7,496 bases of DNA from Nitrospirota bacterium (GTDB lineage: Bacteria > Nitrospirota > UBA9217), in assembly GCA_021788515.1 (NCBI GenBank), contig JAJYKN010000054.1:1-7496 (forward strand), written 5' to 3'. A program made the position numbers and the translations under genes. Positions 1 through 6,452 of this stretch are shown here, piece by piece; position 1 is the first letter of the stretch; every line of letters starts with the position of its first letter. The notes below the pieces were generated by a model. The model did no database searches, was not told the DNA's origin, and saw only the letters and a list, made by a program, of their open reading frames with translations.

Positions 1-2
1 TA

Positions 3-1496
3 CTGCTCATCGGCGGGCTGGCCGCCTGGACGGTGGACCGCAAAGACAGCGCAGCCGCCCGGTGGATTTCGCTTGCCGCGCTCGCGCTCGATGCGCTCGT
101 GCTGGCGGCATTCTGGTCCGATTCCTCGGTCCGATCAGAGATAAACCGAGGAACATGGCTCGTTGAACTGAGCAGGCCCTGGATCCCGCAGCTCGGCATC
201 AATTTTCACCTTGCCATGGACGGCCTGAGTCTTGTGCTCGTGGCGCTTACGCTTTTCCTCGGGATCATCTCTGTGGTCTGTTCCTGGACCGAAATCCGGG
301 AACGCGTAGGGTTCTTCCACCTGAACCTTCTCTGGATCCTTGCCGGCATCCTCGGCGTATTCCTCTCCCTGGACCTTTTCCTGTTCTACTTCTTCTGGGA
401 GCTGATGCTCGTGCCCATGTACTTTCTCATCAACGTCTGGGGCCACGAGAACCGCGTATACGCCTCACTCAAGTTCTTCATCTTTACCCAGGCCGGCGGC
501 CTCCTGATGCTGCTGTCGATCCTGGCTCTCTACTTTTTCCACGGCAAAGAGACGGGCATATACACCTTTGACTATACGCTGCTCCTGGGAACGAAGCTGC
601 CGCCCTTCGCCGCGTTCTGGATCATGCTCGGCTTTCTCATTGCCTTCATCGTCAAGCTGCCGGTGGTGCCCTTCCATCCCTGGCTTCCCGACGCGCACAC
701 CGAAGCGCCCACAGCCGGAAGCGTGATCCTTGCAGGCCTGTTGCTCAAGACCGGGGCCTATGGACTTTTGCGGTTTGTCCTTCCGCTCTTCCCGGACGCC
801 GTGGCCTCGATCAGCCAGACCATGCTGATCCTGTCCGTGATCGGCATCATCTACGGTGCGGTCCTTGCCTTTGGCCAAAGCGATTTGAAACGTCTCGTGG
901 CGTACACGAGCATAAGCCACATGGGCTTCGTGCTCCTCGGTATTTTTGCAGGCAGCCGGACCGCGCTTTCGGGGGCAGTCATGCAGATCGTGGCCCACGG
1001 AGTCAGCACCGGCGCCCTCTTCATCATCGTGGGCATGATCCAGGAGCGCATCCACACCCGCGAGATGGGGCAAATGGGAGGATTCTGGTCGACTGTGCCT
1101 CGCCTCTCCGGCATCGCGCTCGTCTTTGCCCTGGCCTCGCTCGGTCTGCCGGGTTTCGGCAATTTCGTTGCCGAGTTCATGGTGTTGCTCGGCTCATACG
1201 GCATGCACCCCGCCATAACGGTCTTCGCCGCAAGCGGTCTCGTCCTTTCCGCGATCTACTCGCTCTGGATCGTGCAGCAGGTGTTCCACGGAGAAAAAAA
1301 AGAAGGGCTCCGCCTGACGGACCTGACGATGCGCGAAACCGTCATGATGGCGGTCATGATCATCGTGATCTTCTGGATCGGCATGCTCCCCCGTCCGCTT
1401 TTGAGCACAGCCGGTCCCGCGCTCCTCTCTCTGGGACATGGCCAGGTGCAGGAACAGCCAATTGGGACGACAGGAGGCGAAAATGAACCGCACTGA
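3..1496 (+). CDS. nuoM: NADH-quinone oxidoreductase subunit M, 5'-truncated by window
   Basis: This is an antiporter-like, proton-pumping membrane subunit of respiratory complex I. It belongs to the proton-translocating NADH/quinone oxidoreductase family and lies in the inner membrane. The frame is open to the window edge: ten extra residues (LLIGGLAAWT) precede the first in-window start codon, GTG 33, and read as part of the first membrane helix, so the true start lies upstream. Numbered from GTG 33, the family landmarks are MDGLS (62-66), the TM5 glutamate E123 in FFWELMLVPMY, K208 in KLPVVPFHPWLPDAHTEAP, K239 in LLLKTGAYG, DLKRLVAYTSISHMG (284-298) and the TM12 glutamate E381 in NFVAEFMVLLG. 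These match E. coli E144, K234, K265 and E407 with a near-constant offset, so only about ten residues should be missing outside the window. A glutamate in TM12 and the PDAHTEAP loop favour NuoM over NuoL or NuoN. Its last codons overlap nuoN. Identification is very secure. Confidence 0.96.
   Translation: MLIGGLAAWTVDRKDSAAARWISLAALALDALVLAAFWSDSSVRSEINRGTWLVELSRPWIPQLGINFHLAMDGLSLVLVALTLFLGIISVVCSWTEIRERVGFFHLNLLWILAGILGVFLSLDLFLFYFFWELMLVPMYFLINVWGHENRVYASLKFFIFTQAGGLLMLLSILALYFFHGKETGIYTFDYTLLLGTKLPPFAAFWIMLGFLIAFIVKLPVVPFHPWLPDAHTEAPTAGSVILAGLLLKTGAYGLLRFVLPLFPDAVASISQTMLILSVIGIIYGAVLAFGQSDLKRLVAYTSISHMGFVLLGIFAGSRTALSGAVMQIVAHGVSTGALFIIVGMIQERIHTREMGQMGGFWSTVPRLSGIALVFALASLGLPGFGNFVAEFMVLLGSYGMHPAITVFAASGLVLSAIYSLWIVQQVFHGEKKEGLRLTDLTMRETVMMAVMIIVIFWIGMLPRPLLSTAGPALLSLGHGQVQEQPIGTTGGENEPH
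1472..1477 (+). promoter_or_regulatory. Ribosome binding site of nuoN inside nuoM
   Basis: A perfect AGGAGG lies 5 bases before ATG 1483, within the last codons of nuoM. It decides the nuoN start in favour of ATG 1483 over the in-frame ATG at 1438, which would add 15 residues of unlikely sequence (MARCRNSQLGRQEAK). Its place before the nuoM stop suggests translational coupling. Confidence 0.85.
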
Positions 1497-2910
1497 TCTG
1501 ATCGCCCTTTTGCCGTACCTGACGCTGGCAGCAACATCAATCGTCGTCATGCTCGTGATCGCCTTTTATCGCAATCACAAACTGACGGTATTCCTTACGC
1601 TCGCGGGGTTCGTGCTTTCCGCAGCAAGCATGCGGTATGCATCCTGCGTCCTGCCCCGGGAAGTCACGTCGCTGTTTATCATCGACCGCTATGCCTTCTT
1701 CTATCTCGCGCTTGTTCTCCTGGCAGGCTTCGTTACAGCGGCCATCTCGTTCTCCTATCTTGAAAAGCATCCGGGTCACAGCGAAGAGTTTTATCTGCTT
1801 CTGCTTTTTGCCACGCTTGGCTGCGCCGTGCTCGCCGCTGCGACGCATTTCGCCTCCTTCTTCCTCGGCATCGAGCTCCTGAGCGTTTCGCTCTATGCCC
1901 TGGCCGCCTATCTGCGCCACAGCAACAAGAGCATCGAGGCCGGCGTCAAGTACCTGATCCTCGCCGCCGTGTCCTCGGCATTCATTCTCTTCGGCATGGC
2001 GCTCGTGTATGCCGAAGCGGGAAGCATGTCCTTTGCGGAGATTGCTTCCCGGGCAGCGGGCCCGGAAGTTCACCACCTGCCCTTTCTTGCCGGCATCGTC
2101 ATGATCATCGTCGGGCTCGGATTCAAGCTCGCCGTCGTCCCCTTTCACCTGTGGACCCCCGATGTGTATGAAGGAGCGCCCGCGCCAATAACAGCCCTGA
2201 TCGCCACCATGTCCAAGGGCGCGGTATTTGCGCTCGTGCTGCGCTATTTCACGAGGATCGACATCCATCAGCATGCGTCGCTTCTCGCGGTCATCACGAT
2301 CATAGCCGTCTTATCCATGTTCGCGGGCAATTTCCTGGCCCTGCTCCAGACAAACGTGAAACGCGTTCTGGCATACTCGTCGATCTCCCATCTCGGCTAT
2401 CTGCTCGTAACCGTGCTCGCAAGCGGCGTCCTTGCCCAGACCGCCGCGGCCTTTTATCTCACCGCCTACTTCATAACAACCCTCGGCGCGTTCGGCGTCG
2501 TCACTGTGCTTTCTGACGGAAACAGGGACGCGGACAGCATGGATGATTACCGAGGGCTCGTCTGGAAACGGCCCTGGGTCGCCGGAGTATTCACCGCCAT
2601 GCTGTTCTCTTTGGCCGGCATTCCCCTGACCGCGGGCTTCGTGGGCAAGTTTTACGTCGTTGCCGCCGGAGTGGGCTCGGCGCTCTGGATGGTCATCGTT
2701 GTCCTGGCCATCAACAGCGTCATCGGCCTGTTTTACTATCTTCGGATCATTGTCGTGCTCTTCAGCAGGAGCGGAGACGTAAACCTTGCCTCCCAGAGGA
2801 CTTCCCGCAGCGGAGGCCTGGTCCTCGCAGTTCTCTCCCTTCTTCTCGTCTGGCTCGGTGTATATCCCGGCCCGTTACTTGATATAATAAAAGCAGCAGT
2901 GCTGTTCTGA
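1483..2910 (+). CDS. nuoN: NADH-quinone oxidoreductase subunit N
   Basis: This is the third antiporter-like membrane subunit of complex I, complete at 475 residues, close to the usual NuoN length of about 480. It has many hydrophobic helices throughout. Key charged residues are present: E131 in FFLGIELLSVSLYAL, K156 in AGVKYLIL, K215 in LGFKLAVVPFHLWTPDVYEGAP, K245 in MSKGAVFALVL, K293 in NVKRVLAYSSISHLGYLL, and the TM12 lysine K389 in GFVGKFYV. Each lies two residues before its E. coli equivalent where I know the numbering (E133, K158, K217, K247), and a lysine in TM12 separates NuoN from NuoM. The start is ATG 1483, supported by AGGAGG 5 bases upstream. It overlaps nuoM by 14 bases, so the two are certainly co-transcribed. 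No further nuo gene follows, and a repeat lies directly after the stop, so nuoN is probably the last gene of the operon, as in many bacteria. Confidence 0.96.
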   Translation: MNRTDLIALLPYLTLAATSIVVMLVIAFYRNHKLTVFLTLAGFVLSAASMRYASCVLPREVTSLFIIDRYAFFYLALVLLAGFVTAAISFSYLEKHPGHSEEFYLLLLFATLGCAVLAAATHFASFFLGIELLSVSLYALAAYLRHSNKSIEAGVKYLILAAVSSAFILFGMALVYAEAGSMSFAEIASRAAGPEVHHLPFLAGIVMIIVGLGFKLAVVPFHLWTPDVYEGAPAPITALIATMSKGAVFALVLRYFTRIDIHQHASLLAVITIIAVLSMFAGNFLALLQTNVKRVLAYSSISHLGYLLVTVLASGVLAQTAAAFYLTAYFITTLGAFGVVTVLSDGNRDADSMDDYRGLVWKRPWVAGVFTAMLFSLAGIPLTAGFVGKFYVVAAGVGSALWMVIVVLAINSVIGLFYYLRIIVVLFSRSGDVNLASQRTSRSGGLVLAVLSLLLVWLGVYPGPLLDIIKAAVLF

Positions 2911-2919
2911 TGACAGAAA

Positions 2920-3074
2920 GCAACTTTGACGTCTCGTAAGAGCCCAGTGCCGTCGTTGCGAGGAGCAGAGCGACGCTGCAATCTCATTTTTCCAATTAGA
3001 TGCGACCTGCGAGATTGCTTCGCTACGCTCGCAAAGACAGCTTAAGGGGCTTTTTACGAATACGTCAATTTTGC
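2920..3074. repeat. Nested inverted repeat (MITE-like dispersed element)
   Basis: A roughly 155-bp palindromic unit fills most of the nuoN-tkt gap. The outer arms (2920-2945 and 3046-3074) pair as gcaacTTTGACGTctcgta against the complement of acgaataCGTCAATTTTGC, ending in agccc/ggggct. The inner arms (2952-2985, gtcgTTGCGAG...GCAATCTC; and 3011-3038, GAGATTGC...CTCGCAAagac) form a second inverted repeat around a central spacer of about 25 bases. The inner motif resembles the 'cattgcgagcgaagcgaagcaatctc' dispersed repeats I know from several Gram-negative genomes; this is recognition, not a search. No ORF of note is inside. It could fold in RNA and help end nuo transcription, since gggcttttt follows the inner hairpin, but that is inference. 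Confidence 0.8.
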
Positions 3075-3111
3075 AGCGGATTTAATTGCTCTGTCCCGAC
3101 CGATTACAAAT

Positions 3112-3116
3112 GGAGG
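3112..3116 (+). promoter_or_regulatory. Ribosome binding site of tkt
   Basis: GGAGG lies 5 bases before ATG 3122. It rules out the longer in-frame TTG start at 3086, whose first 12 residues (MLCPDRLQMEVL) would cross this site and do not resemble transketolase. Confidence 0.85.
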
Positions 3117-3121
3117 TTCTT

Positions 3122-4966
3122 ATGAATAATCTTGAAGCTCTTGCCAAACTCATCCGCTATTACAGTCTCGTGATGTCTACCGAGGCGGGATCAGGACATC
3201 CCTCGTCTTCATTGTCAGCCGCGGACCTGATGACCGGCCTGGTCTTCGGCGGCACGTTCAAATATGACCTGGCAAGTCCCAACCATCCGAACAACGACAG
3301 GCTGATCTTCTCCAAGGGCCATGCGTCCCCCCTGTTCTACTCGATCTGGGCCGCGGCCGGGAAAGTCACTGAACGGGAACTGCTTCAGTTCAGGAAATTC
3401 ACGAGTCCGCTCGAAGGTCATCCGACCCGGGAATTCAGGTACACCGAAGCAGCGACCGGCTCGCTCGGCCAGGGCCTCTCGATCGGCGTCGGCATGGCGC
3501 TGAACGCGAAATATCTGGACAAGCTCCCCTACCGAACCTACGTGCTCCTTGGGGACAGCGAAATGGCCGAAGGTTCCCAGTGGGAGGCGCTCGAAATAGC
3601 CGCGCACTACAAGCTCGACAACCTCGTCGGCATCATCGACGTGAACCGGCTCGGACAGCGGGGCGAGACCATGTACGGCCATGATCTTACGGTTTACCGT
3701 GACCGCGTGGCCTCTTTCGGCTGGGAGCCGGTCGTGATCGACGGCCACCATCTGCCCCAGATCCTGACGGCATTCAAACAGGCCATGCAGGCGAAAGACA
3801 AGCCCATCATGATCATTGCGAAAACTTTGAAGGGGAAAGGCGTGTCCTTCATCGAGGACAAGAACGGATGGCACGGTAAAACGCTCAATAAAGACGAGCT
3901 TGCGCAAGCGCTCCAGGAACTCGGCCCCATCGACATGACCGCCGTGGGCCGGATCGAAAAACCCTATGACCTGAAACCCGCTGAAGTAAAGATCAACGCT
4001 GCGAAGCCGGTCACCTATGCGCCGGACAAAGCCGTTGCCACGCGCCATGCCTACGGCGCCGCGCTTGAGCGCATCTTCCCGAAATATCCGAACATGGTTG
4101 TGCTCGATGCCGAGGTGAGCAATTCCACCTTCTCGGAAATCTTTAAAGCAGCCCACCCCGGGCAATTCTTTGAAATGTATATTGCCGAGCAGAACATGAT
4201 AGGCAATGCGCTCGGTCTGTCGATCCGCGGAAAGATTCCCTTTGTCTCGACCTTTGCAGCTTTCCTGACGCGGGCCTTCGACCAGATCCGCATGAGCCAG
4301 TATTCTCTTGCAAACATCAAGTTCTGCGGTTCCCATGCAGGCGTATCCATCGGCGAAGACGGCTCGTCCCAGATGGGGCTGGAAGACATCGCCATGTTCC
4401 GGACCCTGCTTGACAGCGTGGTCCTCTATCCCTCCGATGCCGTGTCCACGGAAAAACTCGTTGAGGAAATGGCAAGGCACGAGGGGATCGCCTACATCCG
4501 GACCACCAGAATGAATACACCTGTCATCTACCGGAACGACGAAGTATTCCGCATCGGCGGAAGCAAGGTCCTGAAGTCAAACAAGGCGGACGTCGCTGCC
4601 ATTGTCGCAGCCGGCATCACGCTCCATGAGGCGCTCAAGGCTTACGAGGAATTAAAACAGGAGAAGATACTGGTGCGGGTGATCGATCTGTACAGCATCA
4701 AGCCGATAGATTCGAAAACGCTCACCCAGGCGGCGCACGACACCGGCGTAATCATTACCGTGGAAGACCACTTTGCCCAAGGCGGCCTCGGCGAAGCCGT
4801 TGCGAGCGCGCTTTCCAAAGAACGCGTCCCCGTATACTCACTCGCCGTTCGAAAGATGCCGCGGAGCGGCAAACCTGATGAGCTCCTGGACTATGAGGAG
4901 ATATCTCACAAGGCCATCGCCCGCGCGGTGAAAAATGCAATCAAGAAGAGCGGACAACAGAAATGA
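3122..4966 (+). CDS. tkt: Transketolase, single-chain, human-type length
   Basis: This cytosolic ThDP- and Mg-dependent enzyme moves two-carbon ketol units between sugar phosphates in the non-oxidative pentose phosphate pathway. The protein is complete at 614 residues, near the ~620 of the human type and shorter than the ~660 of E. coli TktA. Order of domains: an N-terminal ThDP (PP) domain of about 1-275, with the histidine motifs SGHP (24-27), KGHAS (66-69) and EGHP (99-102), GSLGQGLS (113-120), and the cofactor/metal motif GDSEMAEG (144-151) ending at N175 in VNRLGQ; a Pyr domain of about 300-470, with catalytic E356 in AEQNM and GSHAGVSIGEDGSSQMGLED (403-422); and a C-terminal domain of about 480-614 with VRVIDLYSIKPID. 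The metal-binding motif reads GDS rather than the commoner GDG; the aspartate D145 is kept. All key residues are present, so it should be active. It is apparently transcribed apart from nuo, with the 2920-3074 repeat between; I see no clear promoter. DXS is excluded by length and motif spacing. Confidence 0.95.
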   Translation: MNNLEALAKLIRYYSLVMSTEAGSGHPSSSLSAADLMTGLVFGGTFKYDLASPNHPNNDRLIFSKGHASPLFYSIWAAAGKVTERELLQFRKFTSPLEGHPTREFRYTEAATGSLGQGLSIGVGMALNAKYLDKLPYRTYVLLGDSEMAEGSQWEALEIAAHYKLDNLVGIIDVNRLGQRGETMYGHDLTVYRDRVASFGWEPVVIDGHHLPQILTAFKQAMQAKDKPIMIIAKTLKGKGVSFIEDKNGWHGKTLNKDELAQALQELGPIDMTAVGRIEKPYDLKPAEVKINAAKPVTYAPDKAVATRHAYGAALERIFPKYPNMVVLDAEVSNSTFSEIFKAAHPGQFFEMYIAEQNMIGNALGLSIRGKIPFVSTFAAFLTRAFDQIRMSQYSLANIKFCGSHAGVSIGEDGSSQMGLEDIAMFRTLLDSVVLYPSDAVSTEKLVEEMARHEGIAYIRTTRMNTPVIYRNDEVFRIGGSKVLKSNKADVAAIVAAGITLHEALKAYEELKQEKILVRVIDLYSIKPIDSKTLTQAAHDTGVIITVEDHFAQGGLGEAVASALSKERVPVYSLAVRKMPRSGKPDELLDYEEISHKAIARAVKNAIKKSGQQK

Positions 4967-5223
4967 TTATAAACAGGCAGCCACAGAAGGCGCAGAGCTC
5001 GCAAAAAAATCAAGTATCATGTTCGTGAAAATACCCGCAGACTTCCGAACAGTGATTATATTTTAACCGGAACACAATTTCCGAAAGTATTGGACAGTAG
5101 TTCAAATTATTTCCGGCAGCGATTTCAGATCGACTTTTCATTTGTCGCAAATTCATTTTGGATCATTGCATTTTGCGATACAGCTTCCTGTCAACAGCTA
5201 CATCCTGACTGAAAGTCGCCTTT
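4967..5223. other. AT-rich intergenic region after tkt
   Basis: This stretch of 257 bases has no credible gene on either strand. Base composition changes sharply from the GC-rich tkt gene to AT-rich sequence. I found no strong terminator hairpin. GACTGAAAGTC followed by gcctttttt (about 5206-5226) is a weak candidate with only a 4-bp stem. The stretch gccacagaaggcgcagag near 4980-4997 looks like a worn copy of simple 'cacagag' type repeats, too degenerate to annotate. Confidence 0.5.
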
Positions 5224-5448
5224 TTGAGTATCGCGCAAAGTACAGACTTTATCCGGAATGTGCATGGTGAGCCGACTGTGGAAAAAAAGTATACTGATAA
5301 GGAAGAAGAATACATCAACAAGTTGATGGCTGGCGGCATGGATAGAACAGAGGCTGAACACTTCCTGGATATAATGCAAACGGTTGCCCCGGGAGATTTC
5401 AGTAAAGGTCTCGGATGCATACGCAGAGAACCGCGGTGGATGAAGTGA
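5224..5448 (+). CDS. Small hypothetical protein (weakly supported)
   Basis: I do not recognise this gene. The frame begins with TTG 5224 and gives 74 residues. A more convincing start may be GTG 5278, which has GGTGAG six bases upstream and gives 56 residues. The product is hydrophilic and charged. A helix-rich core, DKEEEYINKLMAGGMDRTEA through HFLDIMQTV, has the look of two amphipathic helices joined by a Gly-Gly-Met-Asp turn, and a basic tail ends in REPRWMK. There is no signal peptide, no membrane segment and only one cysteine. The amino-acid pattern is protein-like, unlike the overlapping minus-strand frame (5163-5501), which is rich in Ser and Cys and looks like a shadow. It stands alone in AT-rich DNA and could be a real small gene, a remnant of a larger one, or chance. 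Confidence 0.4.
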   Translation: MSIAQSTDFIRNVHGEPTVEKKYTDKEEEYINKLMAGGMDRTEAEHFLDIMQTVAPGDFSKGLGCIRREPRWMK

Positions 5449-5636
5449 CGGTGAAGACCGAATCGCTGAAAACTGCCTCCTGAACTGCTCAAAGTTACCA
5501 CCTCAGAAAATCCAATACTTCATCTCGAAACGTTCAACTCACGCCAATTTGAATATTCTCAGTTTTCGGATTATTCGATTTGACGAACTGTATTAATGAC
5601 AGGCAAGAACGTTAAAGTTTCGCGTTGGCAAACTCA

Positions 5637-5665
5637 TTGATTTTGCAAATATCTCATGCTATAGT
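5637..5665 (+). promoter_or_regulatory. Putative sigma70-type promoter with extended -10
   Basis: The -35 box TTGATT (5637-5642) and the -10 box TATAGT (5660-5665) are separated by exactly 17 bases, and TGC directly before the -10 box makes an extended -10 element. This is the best promoter-like sequence in the window. It would start transcription near 5672, about 90 bases before the acetyltransferase remnant. It lies just outside the putative cassette boundary at 5685, as expected for a promoter that serves a cassette, though the gene could equally own it. Confidence 0.55.
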
Positions 5666-5684
5666 TCCGTTTATCTGACATCTT

Positions 5685-5691
5685 GTTGGGC
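5685..5691 (+). other. Integron-type core site GTTGGGC (putative cassette left edge)
   Basis: GTTGGGC fits the integron recombination core GTTRRRY and is the exact reverse complement of GCCCAAC at 6201-6207, beyond the gene. In integrons the first bases of a cassette (TTRRRY) derive from its own attC and so must complement that attC's RYYYAAC end, which is what is seen here. A 7-mer alone is weak evidence; the case rests on the pair and on the attC-like sequence at 6201. No integrase gene is visible. Confidence 0.35.
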
Positions 5692-5761
5692 GGCAGCGAA
5701 ATCCCGGCGTGGCCATTGTGTGCAGAACGCTCGCTCGACTGCAGGCAGAGGAAAATAACGA

Positions 5762-6188
5762 ATGGCGAATGATCGCACCAAGGTAATTCCCAGGGGAACG
5801 CCGGAATCAGCGGCCATGTTGGCAAGCGTCAAACGAGCTATGGCGATCACCGCCAATCTCAACCGTTTGACGTTCAACAATGCGGATGAAGTCCGTGCCT
5901 TGTTCAGCGATCTCATCGGGAAGACGGTGGACGACAGCTTTTTATTAATCCCGCCATTCTACACAACCGGCGGGGCCGATATCAGTGTCGGGCGCAATGT
6001 TTTCATCAATCAGAATTGCACATTTTATGACCTTGGCGGGCTCGATATTGCCGACGATGTGATGATCGGGCGTAACAGTGGGCGAGAACTCGGTCGTTGC
6101 AGCCGGCTCAGTCGTCACCAGGGACGTCCCTCCCAACACGCTCGTCGGGGGAAATCCGGCGAGAGTCATTCGCTCGATTGGAGACTGA
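5762..6188 (+). pseudogene. Maltose/galactoside O-acetyltransferase-family gene, internally deleted and frameshifted
   Basis: This is a remnant of a left-handed beta-helix sugar O-acetyltransferase (Maa/LacA type), which moves acetyl from acetyl-CoA to sugars in the cytoplasm. ATG 5762 has AGAGGA 9 bases upstream. The first about 105 codons carry the helical Mac domain (TPESAAMLASVKRAMAITAN) and the first hexapeptide turns (GADISVGRNVFINQNCTFYD, then IADDVMIG). At about 6077 the frame breaks. The family C-terminus continues in the next frame from 6078, reading [20 protein letters not shown] then [16 protein letters not shown], and stops at TGA 6186-6188. The segment normally between, with the catalytic histidine (TAGHP-like) and the IGxNVWIG turn, is absent in every frame. 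Together the two pieces encode about 141 residues, against roughly 185-200 in intact relatives. A sequencing indel could explain the shift but not the missing 45-odd residues, so the gene is almost surely dead. The original frame runs on to 6268 with unrelated, arginine-rich sequence. Confidence 0.88.
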
Positions 6189-6200
6189 GGAAATGGGGCC

Positions 6201-6267
6201 GCCCAACAATTCGCTGCAGCCGACCACCTGCTCGCTGGCGGCGGCATTCGCTGATTCAATCATGCTG
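6201..6267 (+). other. attC-like site after the acetyltransferase remnant (decayed)
   Basis: GCCCAAC (6201-6207) fits the RYYYAAC core, begins 12 bases after the pseudogene stop, and is followed by AATTCGCTGCAGCCGACC, close to the left half of well-known attC sites such as that of aadA (AACAATTCGTTCAAGCCGAC). The right half is poor: gcATTCGCTGATTCAAT can pair only partly with the left arm, and where GTTGGGC is expected there is only atcatgctg. A small inverted repeat, TTCAAT/ATTGAA (6255-6273), overlaps this end. It is best read as a decayed attC; the 3' limit is approximate. Confidence 0.4.
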
Positions 6268-6272
6268 ATTGA

Positions 6273-6293
6273 ACCACATCATTAATTTGTGGT
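6273..6293. repeat. Small inverted repeat ACCACA/TGTGGT
   Basis: A perfect 6-bp stem (6273-6278 and 6288-6293) encloses a 9-base AT-rich loop. There is no following T-run, so it is not a typical terminator. It could be a protein-binding site or chance. Confidence 0.25.
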
Positions 6294-6330
6294 CCAGTTC
6301 TGCAAGCCTAAACCAACCAAGCGGAAATTC

Positions 6331-6360
6331 CTGGATTCCGGGTCAAGCCCGGGATGACGA
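6331..6360. repeat. Dispersed palindromic repeat of the 'ctggattcc...atgacga' type
   Basis: The unit carries a perfect 5-bp stem, CCGGG/CCCGG (6338-6342 and 6348-6352), around TCAAG, flanked by ctggatt and gatgacga. I recognise this as one of the short palindromes ('ctggattccgggtcaagcccggaatgacg') seen between genes in many proteobacterial and related genomes. It differs in sequence from the 2920-3074 element. It occupies the gap between the acetyltransferase remnant and the fusion gene. Confidence 0.6.
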
Positions 6361-6428
6361 GACGAGAAGATAGAGTGTCCGACTTTTTATTCAACTCTAT
6401 AGACGTATGCGATGAAACAGGTTAAAAT

Positions 6429-6452
6429 AACGAGCTATGGAATCAGCTCGTT
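6429..6452 (+). promoter_or_regulatory. Hairpin with the start codon in its loop
   Basis: AACGAGCT (6429-6436) and AGCTCGTT (6445-6452) form a perfect 8-bp stem, and the 8-base loop begins with ATG 6437. The upstream arm covers the place where a ribosome binding site should be (CGAG, itself weak). In mRNA this could hold back translation of the fusion gene. The upstream frame has a TAA at 6428-6430, so no earlier in-frame ATG is possible nearby. Confidence 0.5.

Larger units (their letters stand above)
5449..5761. other. AT-rich leader region with promoter and core-like site
   Basis: This region of 313 bases has no credible gene. Its left part (5449-5636) shows nothing I can name. Its right part holds a promoter-like sequence (5637-5665), the GTTGGGC core-like site (5685-5691), and the AGAGGA ribosome binding site (5747-5752) of the acetyltransferase remnant, 9 bases before ATG 5762. 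Confidence 0.6.

Noticed and set aside
465..1073. Minus-strand open frame of 202 codons inside nuoM, and similar frames at 135-446, 1194-1550 and 1537-2274
   Set aside because: These are antisense shadows of strongly supported membrane-protein genes; they are hydrophilic mirror sequences without domains.
1438..1482. Earlier ATG for nuoN at 1438
   Set aside because: ATG 1483 has a perfect AGGAGG at the right distance and gives the usual NuoN N-terminus.
3111..3121. TTG 3086 as the tkt start
   Set aside because: The GGAGG site before ATG 3122 and the family N-terminus favour the later start.
3215..4480. Minus-strand open frame of 421 codons inside tkt
   Set aside because: It lies fully antisense to a complete transketolase with all motifs. 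Its composition (rich in His, Asp, Gly, Arg) is typical of a mirror frame of GC-rich codons, and it shows no recognisable domain.
4976..5010. Tandem 'cacagag'-like repeat after tkt
   Set aside because: Only two imperfect units can be seen, too degenerate to call.
5163..5501. Minus-strand open frame of 112 codons
   Set aside because: It is Ser- and Cys-rich without a domain; the opposing plus frame at 5224-5448 is more protein-like. Neither is strong.
6097..6285. Plus-strand open frame of 62 codons at the end of the acetyltransferase remnant
   Set aside because: It is out of frame with the recognisable C-terminal coding of the acetyltransferase (6078-6188) and has no independent support.
6375..6403. 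Promoter for the fusion gene using TATAGA at 6398-6403
   Set aside because: No acceptable -35 box is found at the right distance, so the hexamer alone is not enough.
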